Assembly: GCA_020725115.1 (NCBI GenBank)
Contig: DYFR01000025.1
Span: forward strand, 1 to 48,428
DNA length: 48,428 nucleotides
Direction: 5' to 3'
Origin: Thiohalomonas denitrificans
Lineage (GTDB): Bacteria; Pseudomonadota; Gammaproteobacteria; Thiohalomonadales; Thiohalomonadaceae
Shown: in pieces, positions 41,940 to 48,428 of the stretch
Position numbering within the stretch: position 1 is the stretch's first letter
Layout of the letters: every line of letters begins with the position of its first letter
Made by a program: the position numbers and the translations under genes
Notes under the pieces: model-generated
Seen by the model: the letters and a program-made list of their open reading frames with translations, nothing else
What the model was told of the DNA's origin: nothing
The model's database searches: none

Positions 41940-43400
41940 TCAGGGGCAGCGGGTGTGCTCGTCGGCAAATTCCCGGGCGATGATGATGAAGCGTTCCTCG
42001 ATGGCCAGGAAGGCATCGGCTACCTCGGGGTCGAAGTGGCTGCCGCGGCCCTCGATAATGATCTCCCGGGCCTGATCATGGGTAAAGGCCGGCTTGTACA
42101 CCCGCTTGCTGATCAGGGCGTCGTAGACATCGGCCAGGGCCATCAGCCGGGCCGACAGCGGGATGGCATCACCGGCGAGTCCGCAGGGATAGCCGCTGCC
42201 GTCCCAGCGTTCGTGGTGGTTTTCGGCGATCTCGCGGGCATAGCGCAGGAACGATGAATCGTCACCCAGATCGGCTTCGGCGCGACGCAGGGCGTCGGCA
42301 CCGAGGCTGGTGTGGGTCTTCATGATCTCGAATTCCTCCGCCGTGTGGCGGCCGGGCTTGAGCAGGATGCTGTCGGGGATGCCGATCTTGCCGATATCGT
42401 GCAGCGGCGCCGACTTGAACAGCAGTTCCACGGTGTCCCGGTCGCGCAGTGCCGCAAAGCGCGGGTGGTCGCGCAGGTACTCGGCCAGTGCCTTGACGTA
42501 GTGCTGGGTACGCAGGATATGGGCGCCGGTTTCGTAGTCGCGCGTCTCGGCCAGGATCGCCAGCGAGTGGATGGTGACATCGCGCGTCTTGCGCAGCTCT
42601 TCGGTGATGCCGCGCAGGTTGCGTACCATCGTATTGGTGCGTTCGGCCATCAGGCCAAATTCGTCGTTGCTGCTGACCGGCACCTGGCTGTCGAGGTGGC
42701 CGTTGCTGGCGGCGTTGAGCACGCCGTTCTCGGCATCGAGGAACAGGTGCAGGTTGCGTGCATAACTGTGGATGGTGTTGATGATATAGGGCAGCATCAC
42801 GGCGATGACGAAGATCAGTTCGCCGAGTATCGCCCGACGCGCATCGGCCAGTGCCAGGCCATGGTTGCTGTCCACCAGCCAGTCCAGATCCTTGTTGATG
42901 ACCAGGAACACGATGCTCAGGATGGCGATCACGCTGACTGATGCAAACCAGGCGACCTTGCGCGTGAGCGGCATGAACTCGGCATCGGGTTCGATGTGTA
43001 TGCCCTGCGCCTGCAGCGTGGCGGCGATAGTGCGCTCCCGTTCCAGCGCCAGATCGATGGCGATGAAGTAGCCGAGTACGGTCAGGCCCAGCACTACCTT
43101 GAGACCGCTTTCCAGCGGGAAGTCGAACCAGAACCGGTTGAACAGCATCAATACGGCGCCGGCGGTGAAGAACATGGCCAGCTCGCTCTGGAACACGCGT
43201 CTTGCCTGATACTTGAGCGCAGTCTTCAGCATGATGCGCCGCTGCAGACTGCGGTGCAGCAGATATTGCAGCACCAGCACGGCCAGTATCGGTCCCAGCA
43301 ACTGGGCCAGGGTCAGCGACTCGAGAAATGGGCAGACCTGGCCGCCGTAGATGGCAAGTATGACGGCGGCCAGCAGATAGTGGAGGGTGCTACGCATCAT
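41940..43400 (-). CDS. HD-GYP cyclic-di-GMP phosphodiesterase, membrane-bound
   Basis: The 486-residue protein has about five membrane helices in the first 215 residues, a short HAMP-like linker, and an HD-GYP domain (about 285-480). LHDIGKIGIPD and HHERWDGSGYP carry the metal- and substrate-binding residues, so it should be an active c-di-GMP hydrolase. Its sensory part is not a known domain. The start overlaps the msrQ stop as ATGA, so it is expressed with msrPQ. A terminator lies downstream. Confidence 0.92.
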   Translation of the reverse strand: MMRSTLHYLLAAVILAIYGGQVCPFLESLTLAQLLGPILAVLVLQYLLHRSLQRRIMLKTALKYQARRVFQSELAMFFTAGAVLMLFNRFWFDFPLESGLKVVLGLTVLGYFIAIDLALERERTIAATLQAQGIHIEPDAEFMPLTRKVAWFASVSVIAILSIVFLVINKDLDWLVDSNHGLALADARRAILGELIFVIAVMLPYIINTIHSYARNLHLFLDAENGVLNAASNGHLDSQVPVSSNDEFGLMAERTNTMVRNLRGITEELRKTRDVTIHSLAILAETRDYETGAHILRTQHYVKALAEYLRDHPRFAALRDRDTVELLFKSAPLHDIGKIGIPDSILLKPGRHTAEEFEIMKTHTSLGADALRRAEADLGDDSSFLRYAREIAENHHERWDGSGYPCGLAGDAIPLSARLMALADVYDALISKRVYKPAFTHDQAREIIIEGRGSHFDPEVADAFLAIEERFIIIAREFADEHTRCP

Positions 43401-43987
43401 GTCTCCCTGGTGACGGGATGCCGGCGGGGCGCCGGTAACAGGCGCAGCCCTAACAATACGGCGAGTATAACCGCATAGAACAGGGGCTCACGCAGGTCGG
43501 CTTTCACCATCAGCGTGAAGTGCGCCACCGCGAGGATGGCCGCCGGGTAGATCAGCCGGTGCAGTCGCTTCCAGTGGCGGCCCAGCCGGCGCATGGATGC
43601 GTGGCTGGAGGTGAGTGCCAGCGGCAACAGCAACAGAAATGCCAGCATCCCCATGGTGATGAAGGGACGCTCGACGATATCCTCCCAGATGATGTCCCAG
43701 GCAAAAAACTGATCGAGCACCACATAAGAACACAGGTGCAGCACGGCATAGAAAAAGGCGAACAGGCCGAGCATGCGCCGCAGCCGTACCGGCCAGGTCC
43801 AGCCGGTGAGCAGGCGCAGCGGGGTGGCGACGAGGGTGAGCAGCAGCAGGCGCAGCGCCCAGTCGCCGAGGTAACGGATGACGGCCTCGATGGGGTTGGC
43901 GCCCAACTCCCCGAGCAGGGCCAGCGCAAGCAGCCAGACCAGGGGCGTCAGGCAGAGAAGGAAAACAGCGCGCTTCAGCCAGTGCAT
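43397..43987 (-). CDS. msrQ: Haem-binding membrane subunit MsrQ
   Basis: The 196-residue protein has about six membrane helices of the ferric-reductase-like fold, with conserved His in YAVLHLCSYV and RLHRLIYPAAI for haem b. MsrQ passes electrons from the quinone pool or FMN reductase to MsrP, which repairs oxidised methionine in the periplasm. It starts 37 bases after msrP and ends inside the HD-GYP start (ATGA). Confidence 0.93.
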   Translation of the reverse strand: MHWLKRAVFLLCLTPLVWLLALALLGELGANPIEAVIRYLGDWALRLLLLTLVATPLRLLTGWTWPVRLRRMLGLFAFFYAVLHLCSYVVLDQFFAWDIIWEDIVERPFITMGMLAFLLLLPLALTSSHASMRRLGRHWKRLHRLIYPAAILAVAHFTLMVKADLREPLFYAVILAVLLGLRLLPAPRRHPVTRET

Positions 43988-44002
43988 CTTAAAAAAGCGG
44001 TT

Positions 44003-44020
44003 GAGTCCGCCAATGAACGC
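44003..44020. repeat. Family A half-element between msrP and msrQ
   Basis: GAGTCCGCCAATGAACGC is the arm sequence of the family A elements at 7229 and 26324. No second arm is present. It occupies about half of the 37-base gap between msrP and msrQ. Confidence 0.5.
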
Positions 44021-44024
44021 CGCA

Positions 44025-44963
44025 TCAATACCACCGGGTCAGGTCCATGCCGCTGTAGAGCTGCGCCACCTGATCGGCATAGCCGTTGAAGGGCAGGGTT
44101 TCCCGTTTGCGTAGTTCGCCGAGGCGTCGCTCGCGTTTCTGGCTCCAGCGCGGATGATCCACCGCCGGATTGACGTTGGCGTAGAAGCCATATTCCTGCG
44201 GCGCCGACTTGTTCCAGGCGGTGGGCGGCATCTGTTCGGTGAGGCTGATGCGGACGATGGACTTGATGCTCTTGAAGCCGTATTTCCACGGCACCACCAG
44301 CCGCAGTGGTGCGCCGTTCTGGCCGGGCAGCACCTCGCCGTACAGGCCGACGGCGAGGATGGCGAGTGGGTGCATCGCCTCATCCATGCGCAGTCCTTCC
44401 ACATAGGGCCAGTCCAGTACCGCACGGCGCTGGCCGGGCATCTGCTCCGGATCGTGCAGGGTGGTAAAGGCGACGTACTTGGCGCGCGAGGTGGGATTGA
44501 AGCGTTTGATCAGATCGCCCAGCGGGAAGCCGACCCAGGGAATGACCATCGACCAGGCCTCGACGCAGCGCAGGCGGTAGATGCGTTCCTCCAGCGCATG
44601 AGGTTTGAGCAGATCCTCCAGTGTGTAGGTGCCGGGTTTTTCCACCGCACCGTCGATGGTTACTGACCAGGGCTGGGTTTTGAGTGAGCCGGCATTGCGT
44701 GCCGGGTCGTCCTTGCCGGTGCCCAGCTCGTAGAAATTGTTGTAGGTGGTGATGTCCTTGTAACTGTTGAGTGGTTCGGTGGTGCTGAGCGGACTGCGTG
44801 CCAGCTGATCGAAACGGCGCGGCAGGGCCGCCTGCGCTGCATGCGGCAGCAACAGGGCGCCGCCGGCGGCAAGGGCCGCGCCGAGGAAGCGGCGGCGATC
44901 TCCGTAGACAGTGGCGGGGGTGATCTCGGAGGGGGGAATGTCGGTGCGGCGCAGGATCAGCAT
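44025..44963 (-). CDS. msrP: Periplasmic methionine sulfoxide reductase MsrP (molybdoenzyme)
   Basis: The 312-residue protein has a twin-arginine signal ([19 protein letters not shown] near 22-40) and a molybdopterin-sulfite-oxidase-like fold. The molybdenum-ligand Cys sits in [14 protein letters not shown]. It is exported by Tat with its cofactor and reduces methionine sulfoxide in periplasmic proteins. ATG 44963 is set by AAGG 9 bases upstream; the in-frame TTG 44984 is rejected. It is the first gene of msrP-msrQ-HD-GYP. Confidence 0.95.
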   Translation of the reverse strand: MLILRRTDIPPSEITPATVYGDRRRFLGAALAAGGALLLPHAAQAALPRRFDQLARSPLSTTEPLNSYKDITTYNNFYELGTGKDDPARNAGSLKTQPWSVTIDGAVEKPGTYTLEDLLKPHALEERIYRLRCVEAWSMVIPWVGFPLGDLIKRFNPTSRAKYVAFTTLHDPEQMPGQRRAVLDWPYVEGLRMDEAMHPLAILAVGLYGEVLPGQNGAPLRLVVPWKYGFKSIKSIVRISLTEQMPPTAWNKSAPQEYGFYANVNPAVDHPRWSQKRERRLGELRKRETLPFNGYADQVAQLYSGMDLTRWY

Positions 44964-45103
44964 GGGAGGGGGCCTTGGGTGCAATTATGGGTAACCATAG
45001 CAGTATGGAGCCGTGCTGATGTACAGAGTTCACTTATCAGTGTGGCCATTGAACGATTGCCTTAATATGGCTGTGGTATTGCCCTGATCGGAATCACTTG
45101 CCC

Positions 45104-45775
45104 ATGAACGACATACTGCAACAGCGGCTGCGCCCGGCCTTTCCCGCCTTGTTTGACGATGATGCGGCCCTGCTGGCGCGCGTCCTGCGTGAGGCCGTTG
45201 TGCGAACCTTGCCGCCGGGCCAGGTAGTGTGCCGGCAGGGCGACAGCTGCGGCTATCTGCCGTTGCTGCTTTCCGGCCGGGCACGGGTATTCAAGCTGGC
45301 GGAATCGGGGCGCGAGATCACGCTGTATCGCATCGAGGCGGGCGACAGCTGTGTGCTGACCGCCTCCTGCATCATGAGCGACATTCCCTTTCCTGCCCTG
45401 GCCATCACCGAAAACGAAGTAGAGGCGCTGCTGGTGCCGGCGGCCAGCGTGAGGGCCTGGATGGGCGAGTCGGCGGCATGGCGCCGTTACCTGTTCGGTC
45501 TGGTGGCGCGGCGGCTGGCCGATGTGATCGCGGTGGTGGAGGAGGTGGCCTTTCGGCGCATGGATGCCCGTGTGGCGGCACTGCTGCTGGAGCGAGCCGC
45601 GGCCGATGATATGACGCAGACCACCCACCAGGAACTGGCGGTGGATCTGGGCAGTTCGCGCGAGGTAGTCAGCCGTATCCTGCGCGATCTGGAGAATGAC
45701 GGCATGATCCGCCGTACCCGCGGTGAAATCCTGTTGCTGGATCGCGCGCGGCTGTCCCGTACCGCGGCTGGGTGA
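45104..45775 (+). CDS. Crp/Fnr-family regulator with four cysteines in the sensor domain
   Basis: The 223-residue regulator has a cyclic-nucleotide-type domain (about 20-140) and a C-terminal winged helix (about 155-220) with LGSSREVVSRILRDLENDGM as recognition helix. Cys43, Cys49, Cys83 and Cys89 lie in the sensor part, spaced so that they might bind an Fe-S cluster or respond to sulfur or oxidants. This differs from the N-terminal CxxC pattern of FNR. ATG 45104 fits CGGAA about 10 bases upstream. The palindrome GTGACATTGTCAC overlaps its stop, 65 bases before a DUF2892 gene, so that small gene is a likely target. Ligand unknown. Confidence 0.88.
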   Translation: MNDILQQRLRPAFPALFDDDAALLARVLREAVVRTLPPGQVVCRQGDSCGYLPLLLSGRARVFKLAESGREITLYRIEAGDSCVLTASCIMSDIPFPALAITENEVEALLVPAASVRAWMGESAAWRRYLFGLVARRLADVIAVVEEVAFRRMDARVAALLLERAAADDMTQTTHQELAVDLGSSREVVSRILRDLENDGMIRRTRGEILLLDRARLSRTAAG

Positions 45776-45784
45776 CATTGTCAC
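45772..45784 (+). promoter_or_regulatory. Palindromic operator upstream of the DUF2892 gene
   Basis: GTGACA-T-TGTCAC is a perfect 6-1-6 palindrome that overlaps the regulator stop codon. It keeps the GTGA...TCAC halves of Crp-type sites, but with a 5-base rather than 6-base centre. Position 65 bases before the next ATG fits an activator or repressor site. Confidence 0.5.
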
Positions 45785-45848
45785 ATACAGATGTCGACGC
45801 GTTGTCTATGCTTCGACCTGGCATCATTCACCGTGCAAGGAGACTCAC

Positions 45849-46037
45849 ATGAAGGCAAATGTAGGCACTGTAGACAAGGTTGTCCGTATCATCGCCGGTC
45901 TGGCCATCATCGGCTGGGGCGTTGTCGCCGGCAACTGGCTGGGTGCCATCGGCATTATCCCTCTGGCCACCGCACTGATGGGCTTTTGCCCGGCATACAG
46001 CCTGATCGGCGTCAATACCTGCGGCACGAAGAAGTAA
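45849..46037 (+). CDS. Small membrane protein, DUF2892 (YgaP transmembrane-domain) family
   Basis: The 62-residue protein matches the transmembrane half of YgaP: NVGTVDKVVRIIAGLAIIGW, a second helix AIGIIPLATALMGFCPAYSL and the conserved LIGVNTC ending. It has two membrane helices. In E. coli YgaP the same unit is fused to a rhodanese; here a periplasmic rhodanese is encoded 1.7 kb away. AAGGAG seven bases upstream sets the start. A good terminator follows. Confidence 0.9.
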   Translation: MKANVGTVDKVVRIIAGLAIIGWGVVAGNWLGAIGIIPLATALMGFCPAYSLIGVNTCGTKK

Positions 46038-46056
46038 GCGTTGTCGCCGCAGCCAG

Positions 46057-46090
46057 AAGGCCGCCCGCGCAAGCCGGCGGCCTTTTTATT
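46057..46090 (+). terminator. Intrinsic terminator after the DUF2892 gene
   Basis: AAGGCCGCC (46057-46065) pairs perfectly with GGCGGCCTT (46076-46084), followed by TTTATTTT. On the opposite strand no T-run is present, so it serves the plus-strand gene. Confidence 0.85.
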
Positions 46091-46137
46091 TTGTGGTGGT
46101 TCGGGATACCGATGATGCGGAACGGTCACGGCCCGCA

Positions 46138-47688
46138 TCAATCGGCTGTCTGTGGCGTGGCAAGCGGGGGGAGGTCGCCGGCGCGGGCAAACTCGACACG
46201 GTTGCGCCCGCCCGCCTTGGCGCGGTACAGCGCCGTGTCGGCACCGGCGATCAACTGTTCGCTGTGGTTGTCCTTGCCGGGATTCATGGTGCAGATGCCG
46301 ATACTCATGCTGATGCTGTCGCTAATCCCGGAGGCCTGATGGGGTATGGCCAGGGTTGCCACGGTCTGCTGGAGTCTGGCCGCCACACTGCCGGCGCCCG
46401 CCGCATCGGTCTCGGGAAGCAGTACCACGAACTCCTCGCCGCCGTAACGCGCCACCATGTCGGTGGGCCGCTGTACCTCCAGATTGATGGCGTTGGCGAT
46501 ATCCTTCAGGCATTCATCACCGGCCTGATGGCCATAGCTGTCGTTGTACTGCTTGAAGTAGTCGATATCGATGAGCAATAGCGAGAGGGTGGTTCTCCGA
46601 CGCACGGCACGCAGCCATTCCCGCTCCAGTGCCTGGTTGAATGCCCGGCGGTTGGCGATGCCGGTCAGTCCGTCCAGCGCTGAAATCCTGTGCAGTTCGT
46701 GAATGATTTCACGCACCTGTGCTGCCATGGTGTTGAAGGCGGCGGCAACGAGATGCACCTCCTTGATGCCATGGCGGATCAGCAGGGTGTTGTTGGCATC
46801 GTGCAGGGAGTGCTCCATTTCGTTAATCATGATATGCACCGGCTGGAACAGGTAGCGGTTCAGCAGCCACAGCGCCAGTATCAGCAGCACGACAGTCAGT
46901 GAAAAAAAGGAAATGGTGGTAACGACCTGGGTGCGATGCATGTCGCTGTAGAGCAGGTCGATATCTTCATAGGCCACCAGACGCAGCACCAGTGCATCAT
47001 CGACGTCGCGCAGTTCGTAGTCCACCGTGACGTAGCGGGGATCATCCTCAATGATGCCCGCCGGATGTATCAGCTCTTCGCCACCGGAATCATGGATGCC
47101 GAAGGGCATGTGAATCATTTCATGCACGTTGCGCAGATTGAACAGTGGGTTGAGTACAACCTCAAGATAGCCATCCAGGTGCAGGCCGCCCACGGGTACC
47201 AGTATCGAATAGAGCGGCCCCTGTGGTGCGAGCCACAAGCCGCCCAGCGCCTTGAAGCGCTCGGCACCCTGACGTTCTTTGGCCTGGGTGAGCAGTGTCG
47301 CGGGCAGCGCTGGAATATCATGCTGCCGGCCGGCGCCCAGCAGGCGTAACTGCGGGTCGTAAACACGCAGTTGCACCAGGTCCAGGTGGCGGGCCTCGAC
47401 GAAACCCTTGGTGAACGGCTCGGTCAGCGGGGTGAGCAGCGGAGCGTCATCGCGGAGGGAGAGTCGCTGCTGCAGGGAGCTGCCCAGCACGATGGCATGG
47501 CCACGTGTCTGCCGCATTATTTCCAGGGCCGCCACCTCGATGACGCGGGACAGATTCTGGATACGATAGTCCAGTGCGGCACGGCGGAACTGCAGTTTTG
47601 CTACCACCGTATGGGCGATGGTAATCAGTATCACGGCCAGCAACAGGCCGGTGATCAGGGCGCGCAGTGAAATCCGTTCGATGGCCAT
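46138..47688 (-). CDS. Membrane-bound diguanylate cyclase
   Basis: The 516-residue protein has a membrane helix at about 8-30, a periplasmic region of about 230 residues of the dCache kind, a second helix at about 262-285, a HAMP-like linker and a C-terminal GGDEF domain (about 340-500). The active site reads GGEEF, with the inhibitory RxxD site (RPTD) five residues before it, so it should make c-di-GMP and be feedback-inhibited. ATG 47688 lies 8 bases after the rhodanese stop, so the two genes are an operon. The longer frame from 47730 would overlap the rhodanese gene. Ligand unknown. Confidence 0.93.
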   Translation of the reverse strand: MAIERISLRALITGLLLAVILITIAHTVVAKLQFRRAALDYRIQNLSRVIEVAALEIMRQTRGHAIVLGSSLQQRLSLRDDAPLLTPLTEPFTKGFVEARHLDLVQLRVYDPQLRLLGAGRQHDIPALPATLLTQAKERQGAERFKALGGLWLAPQGPLYSILVPVGGLHLDGYLEVVLNPLFNLRNVHEMIHMPFGIHDSGGEELIHPAGIIEDDPRYVTVDYELRDVDDALVLRLVAYEDIDLLYSDMHRTQVVTTISFFSLTVVLLILALWLLNRYLFQPVHIMINEMEHSLHDANNTLLIRHGIKEVHLVAAAFNTMAAQVREIIHELHRISALDGLTGIANRRAFNQALEREWLRAVRRRTTLSLLLIDIDYFKQYNDSYGHQAGDECLKDIANAINLEVQRPTDMVARYGGEEFVVLLPETDAAGAGSVAARLQQTVATLAIPHQASGISDSISMSIGICTMNPGKDNHSEQLIAGADTALYRAKAGGRNRVEFARAGDLPPLATPQTAD

Positions 47689-47696
47689 GTACCGAC

Positions 47697-48110
47697 TCAG
47701 CGTCCGATCGGCAATTCCTTTTGCAGCCATTCCTGCCAGCCGCCGCGGAACCAGTAAATGGTGCGATAGCCCCAGGCTGCCGCATTGGCGGCGGCATTGC
47801 CGCTACGCAGGCATCGCTCGCCGTTGCAGTAAAACAGGAGTGGCGTGCCCCGATCCGGTGCAATCCTGGAGAGTGCAGCCTCGCTCATGTCGGTGTCGAG
47901 CAGGCTGATGGCGCCGGGGATGTGCCCCTTGGCGTGTTCTTCGGCGAGGCGGGAATCGATGATCACCAGATGGGGGGTGGTTTGAATGACCACCACAGCC
48001 TGTTCGGCATCGACCCGGGTGGTTCCTGCCAGTGTGTGTGGCGCCAGAGGTTTGTCGGCAAGGGCCGGCAAGGTCATGCACCACAGCAAAAGACATGTGG
48101 CATAGCGCAT
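47697..48110 (-). CDS. Periplasmic rhodanese-like protein
   Basis: The 137-residue protein has a signal peptide (cleavage near LPALA, residue 18) and one rhodanese domain. The active-site loop is Cys95-N-G-E-R-C100, which has the catalytic cysteine and an extra one. Such single-domain periplasmic rhodaneses transfer sulfane sulfur or act as binding modules. ATG 48110 is chosen because GGAGG is 10 bases before it; the earlier ATG 48119 lies only one base after that site. It is operonic with the diguanylate cyclase downstream. Confidence 0.88.
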   Translation of the reverse strand: MRYATCLLLWCMTLPALADKPLAPHTLAGTTRVDAEQAVVVIQTTPHLVIIDSRLAEEHAKGHIPGAISLLDTDMSEAALSRIAPDRGTPLLFYCNGERCLRSGNAAANAAAWGYRTIYWFRGGWQEWLQKELPIGR

Positions 48111-48318
48111 CGTGGTCATACCTCCAATGTATGTTTAATGGCACCGTACCGGCAATGCGAACAAACGGACTCCACTGCTTAACAATACTCCTGGGGCCGG
48201 GAAGGCAGCAACCTATCGGCTGACTCAGGAATGAGCTGGTTGAAATCATGCCGGCTGCGAGGGCTGGCGCAAGTTTTCGATTTTGACTTATGTGCGGTTC
48301 CGGACAGTGTGCGGGCAT

Positions 48319-48347
48319 AAAAAAAGCGGGGCATTGCTGCCCCGCTT
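48319..48347 (-). terminator. Intrinsic terminator of the gene at the right edge
   Basis: On the minus strand AAGCGGGGCA (from 48347) and TGCCCCGCTT form a perfect stem with a 4-base loop, followed by a run of T down to 48319. It lies 28 bases after the stop of the truncated gene. Confidence 0.88.
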
Positions 48348-48374
48348 CGGGTATTGCACGGCCTGGCGGATGCC

Positions 48375-48428
48375 TTAGCCGATGGCGGCCTCGGTCGCGT
48401 CCTTCTCGCCCTTGTTGTCGACCCATGA
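48375..48428 (-). CDS. C-terminal end of an unrecognised protein (partial)
   Basis: An open frame enters from the right edge on the minus strand. It ends SWVDNKGEKDATEAAIG at TAA (48377-48375) and is followed by a strong terminator. The family cannot be read from 17 residues. Confidence 0.55.
   Translation of the reverse strand, partial: SWVDNKGEKDATEAAIG

Noticed and set aside
48180..48240. Possible 4.5S (SRP) RNA because of GGCCGGGAAGGCAGCAACC
   Set aside because: It resembles the CCGGAAGG-AGCAGC core, but the tetraloop and asymmetric loop do not fit and the flanks cannot form the long helix.
1..48428. tRNA, rRNA, CRISPR array, prophage or intact insertion sequence
   Set aside because: I found no T-loop/anticodon pattern, no regularly spaced direct repeats with unique spacers, and no transposase, integrase or phage structural gene.

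Overview
The window is a high-GC chromosomal segment of a gammaproteobacterium. The evidence is the close match of IlvD, YcaO, riboflavin synthase and SodB to enterobacterial proteins, a PhoB/PhoR-Pst system with gammaproteobacterial Pho boxes, and MsrPQ. The free-living, metal- and sulfur-aware gene content (TauE/SafE-type permease, rhodanese, CopZ-like protein, many signalling genes) would fit a sulfur-oxidising lineage, but genus cannot be read from the sequence. I see no rRNA, tRNA, CRISPR array, intact insertion sequence or prophage. Layout: 0-7.2 kb holds a GNAT/C39-peptidase fusion translationally coupled to a RimK-family ATP-grasp ligase, ilvD, an 18-codon second copy of the ilvD 3' end, a SEC-C/repeat protein and a small conserved protein. 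7.4-23.7 kb is the phosphate region: ribE, phoB-phoR, a Pho-box-preceded PilZ-like gene, a thioredoxin/DsbD-like membrane protein, a spermidine-synthase-like methyltransferase fold, a CopZ-like/YgjP-like pair, a Crp/Fnr regulator, then pstS, a duplicated-domain lipoprotein, pstC, pstA, pstB and phoU. Pho boxes with 11-bp periodicity lie before phoB, the PilZ-like gene, pstS and pstC. 23.8-30.3 kb carries a TVP38-type membrane protein, a gene-free AT-richer stretch, an ABC exporter (HlyD adaptor, FtsX-type permease, ATPase) and a Sel1-repeat protein. 30.5-38.0 kb has ycaO, then a sigma-54 two-component system (histidine kinase and NtrC-type regulator) divergent from a four-gene operon (Usp-like protein, small membrane protein, TauE/SafE permease, tandem UspA) that is preceded by a near-consensus -24/-12 promoter. 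38.2-48.4 kb holds vapBC, argD-argF, sodB, msrP-msrQ-HD-GYP, a cysteine-bearing Crp/Fnr regulator with a DUF2892 protein, and a rhodanese/diguanylate cyclase pair. The most striking non-coding content is a dispersed family of palindromic intergenic elements with GCAGATACAAG-type termini. They sit directly after stop codons, and one copy forms the last codons and the stop of a Crp/Fnr gene. Further repeat families include one inside the pst operon. The strongest candidates for new biology are this element family, the sigma-54/TauE/Usp module, the ilvD 3' remnant, the possible Pho control of a PilZ-like protein, and a promoter-terminator leader just upstream of argD.
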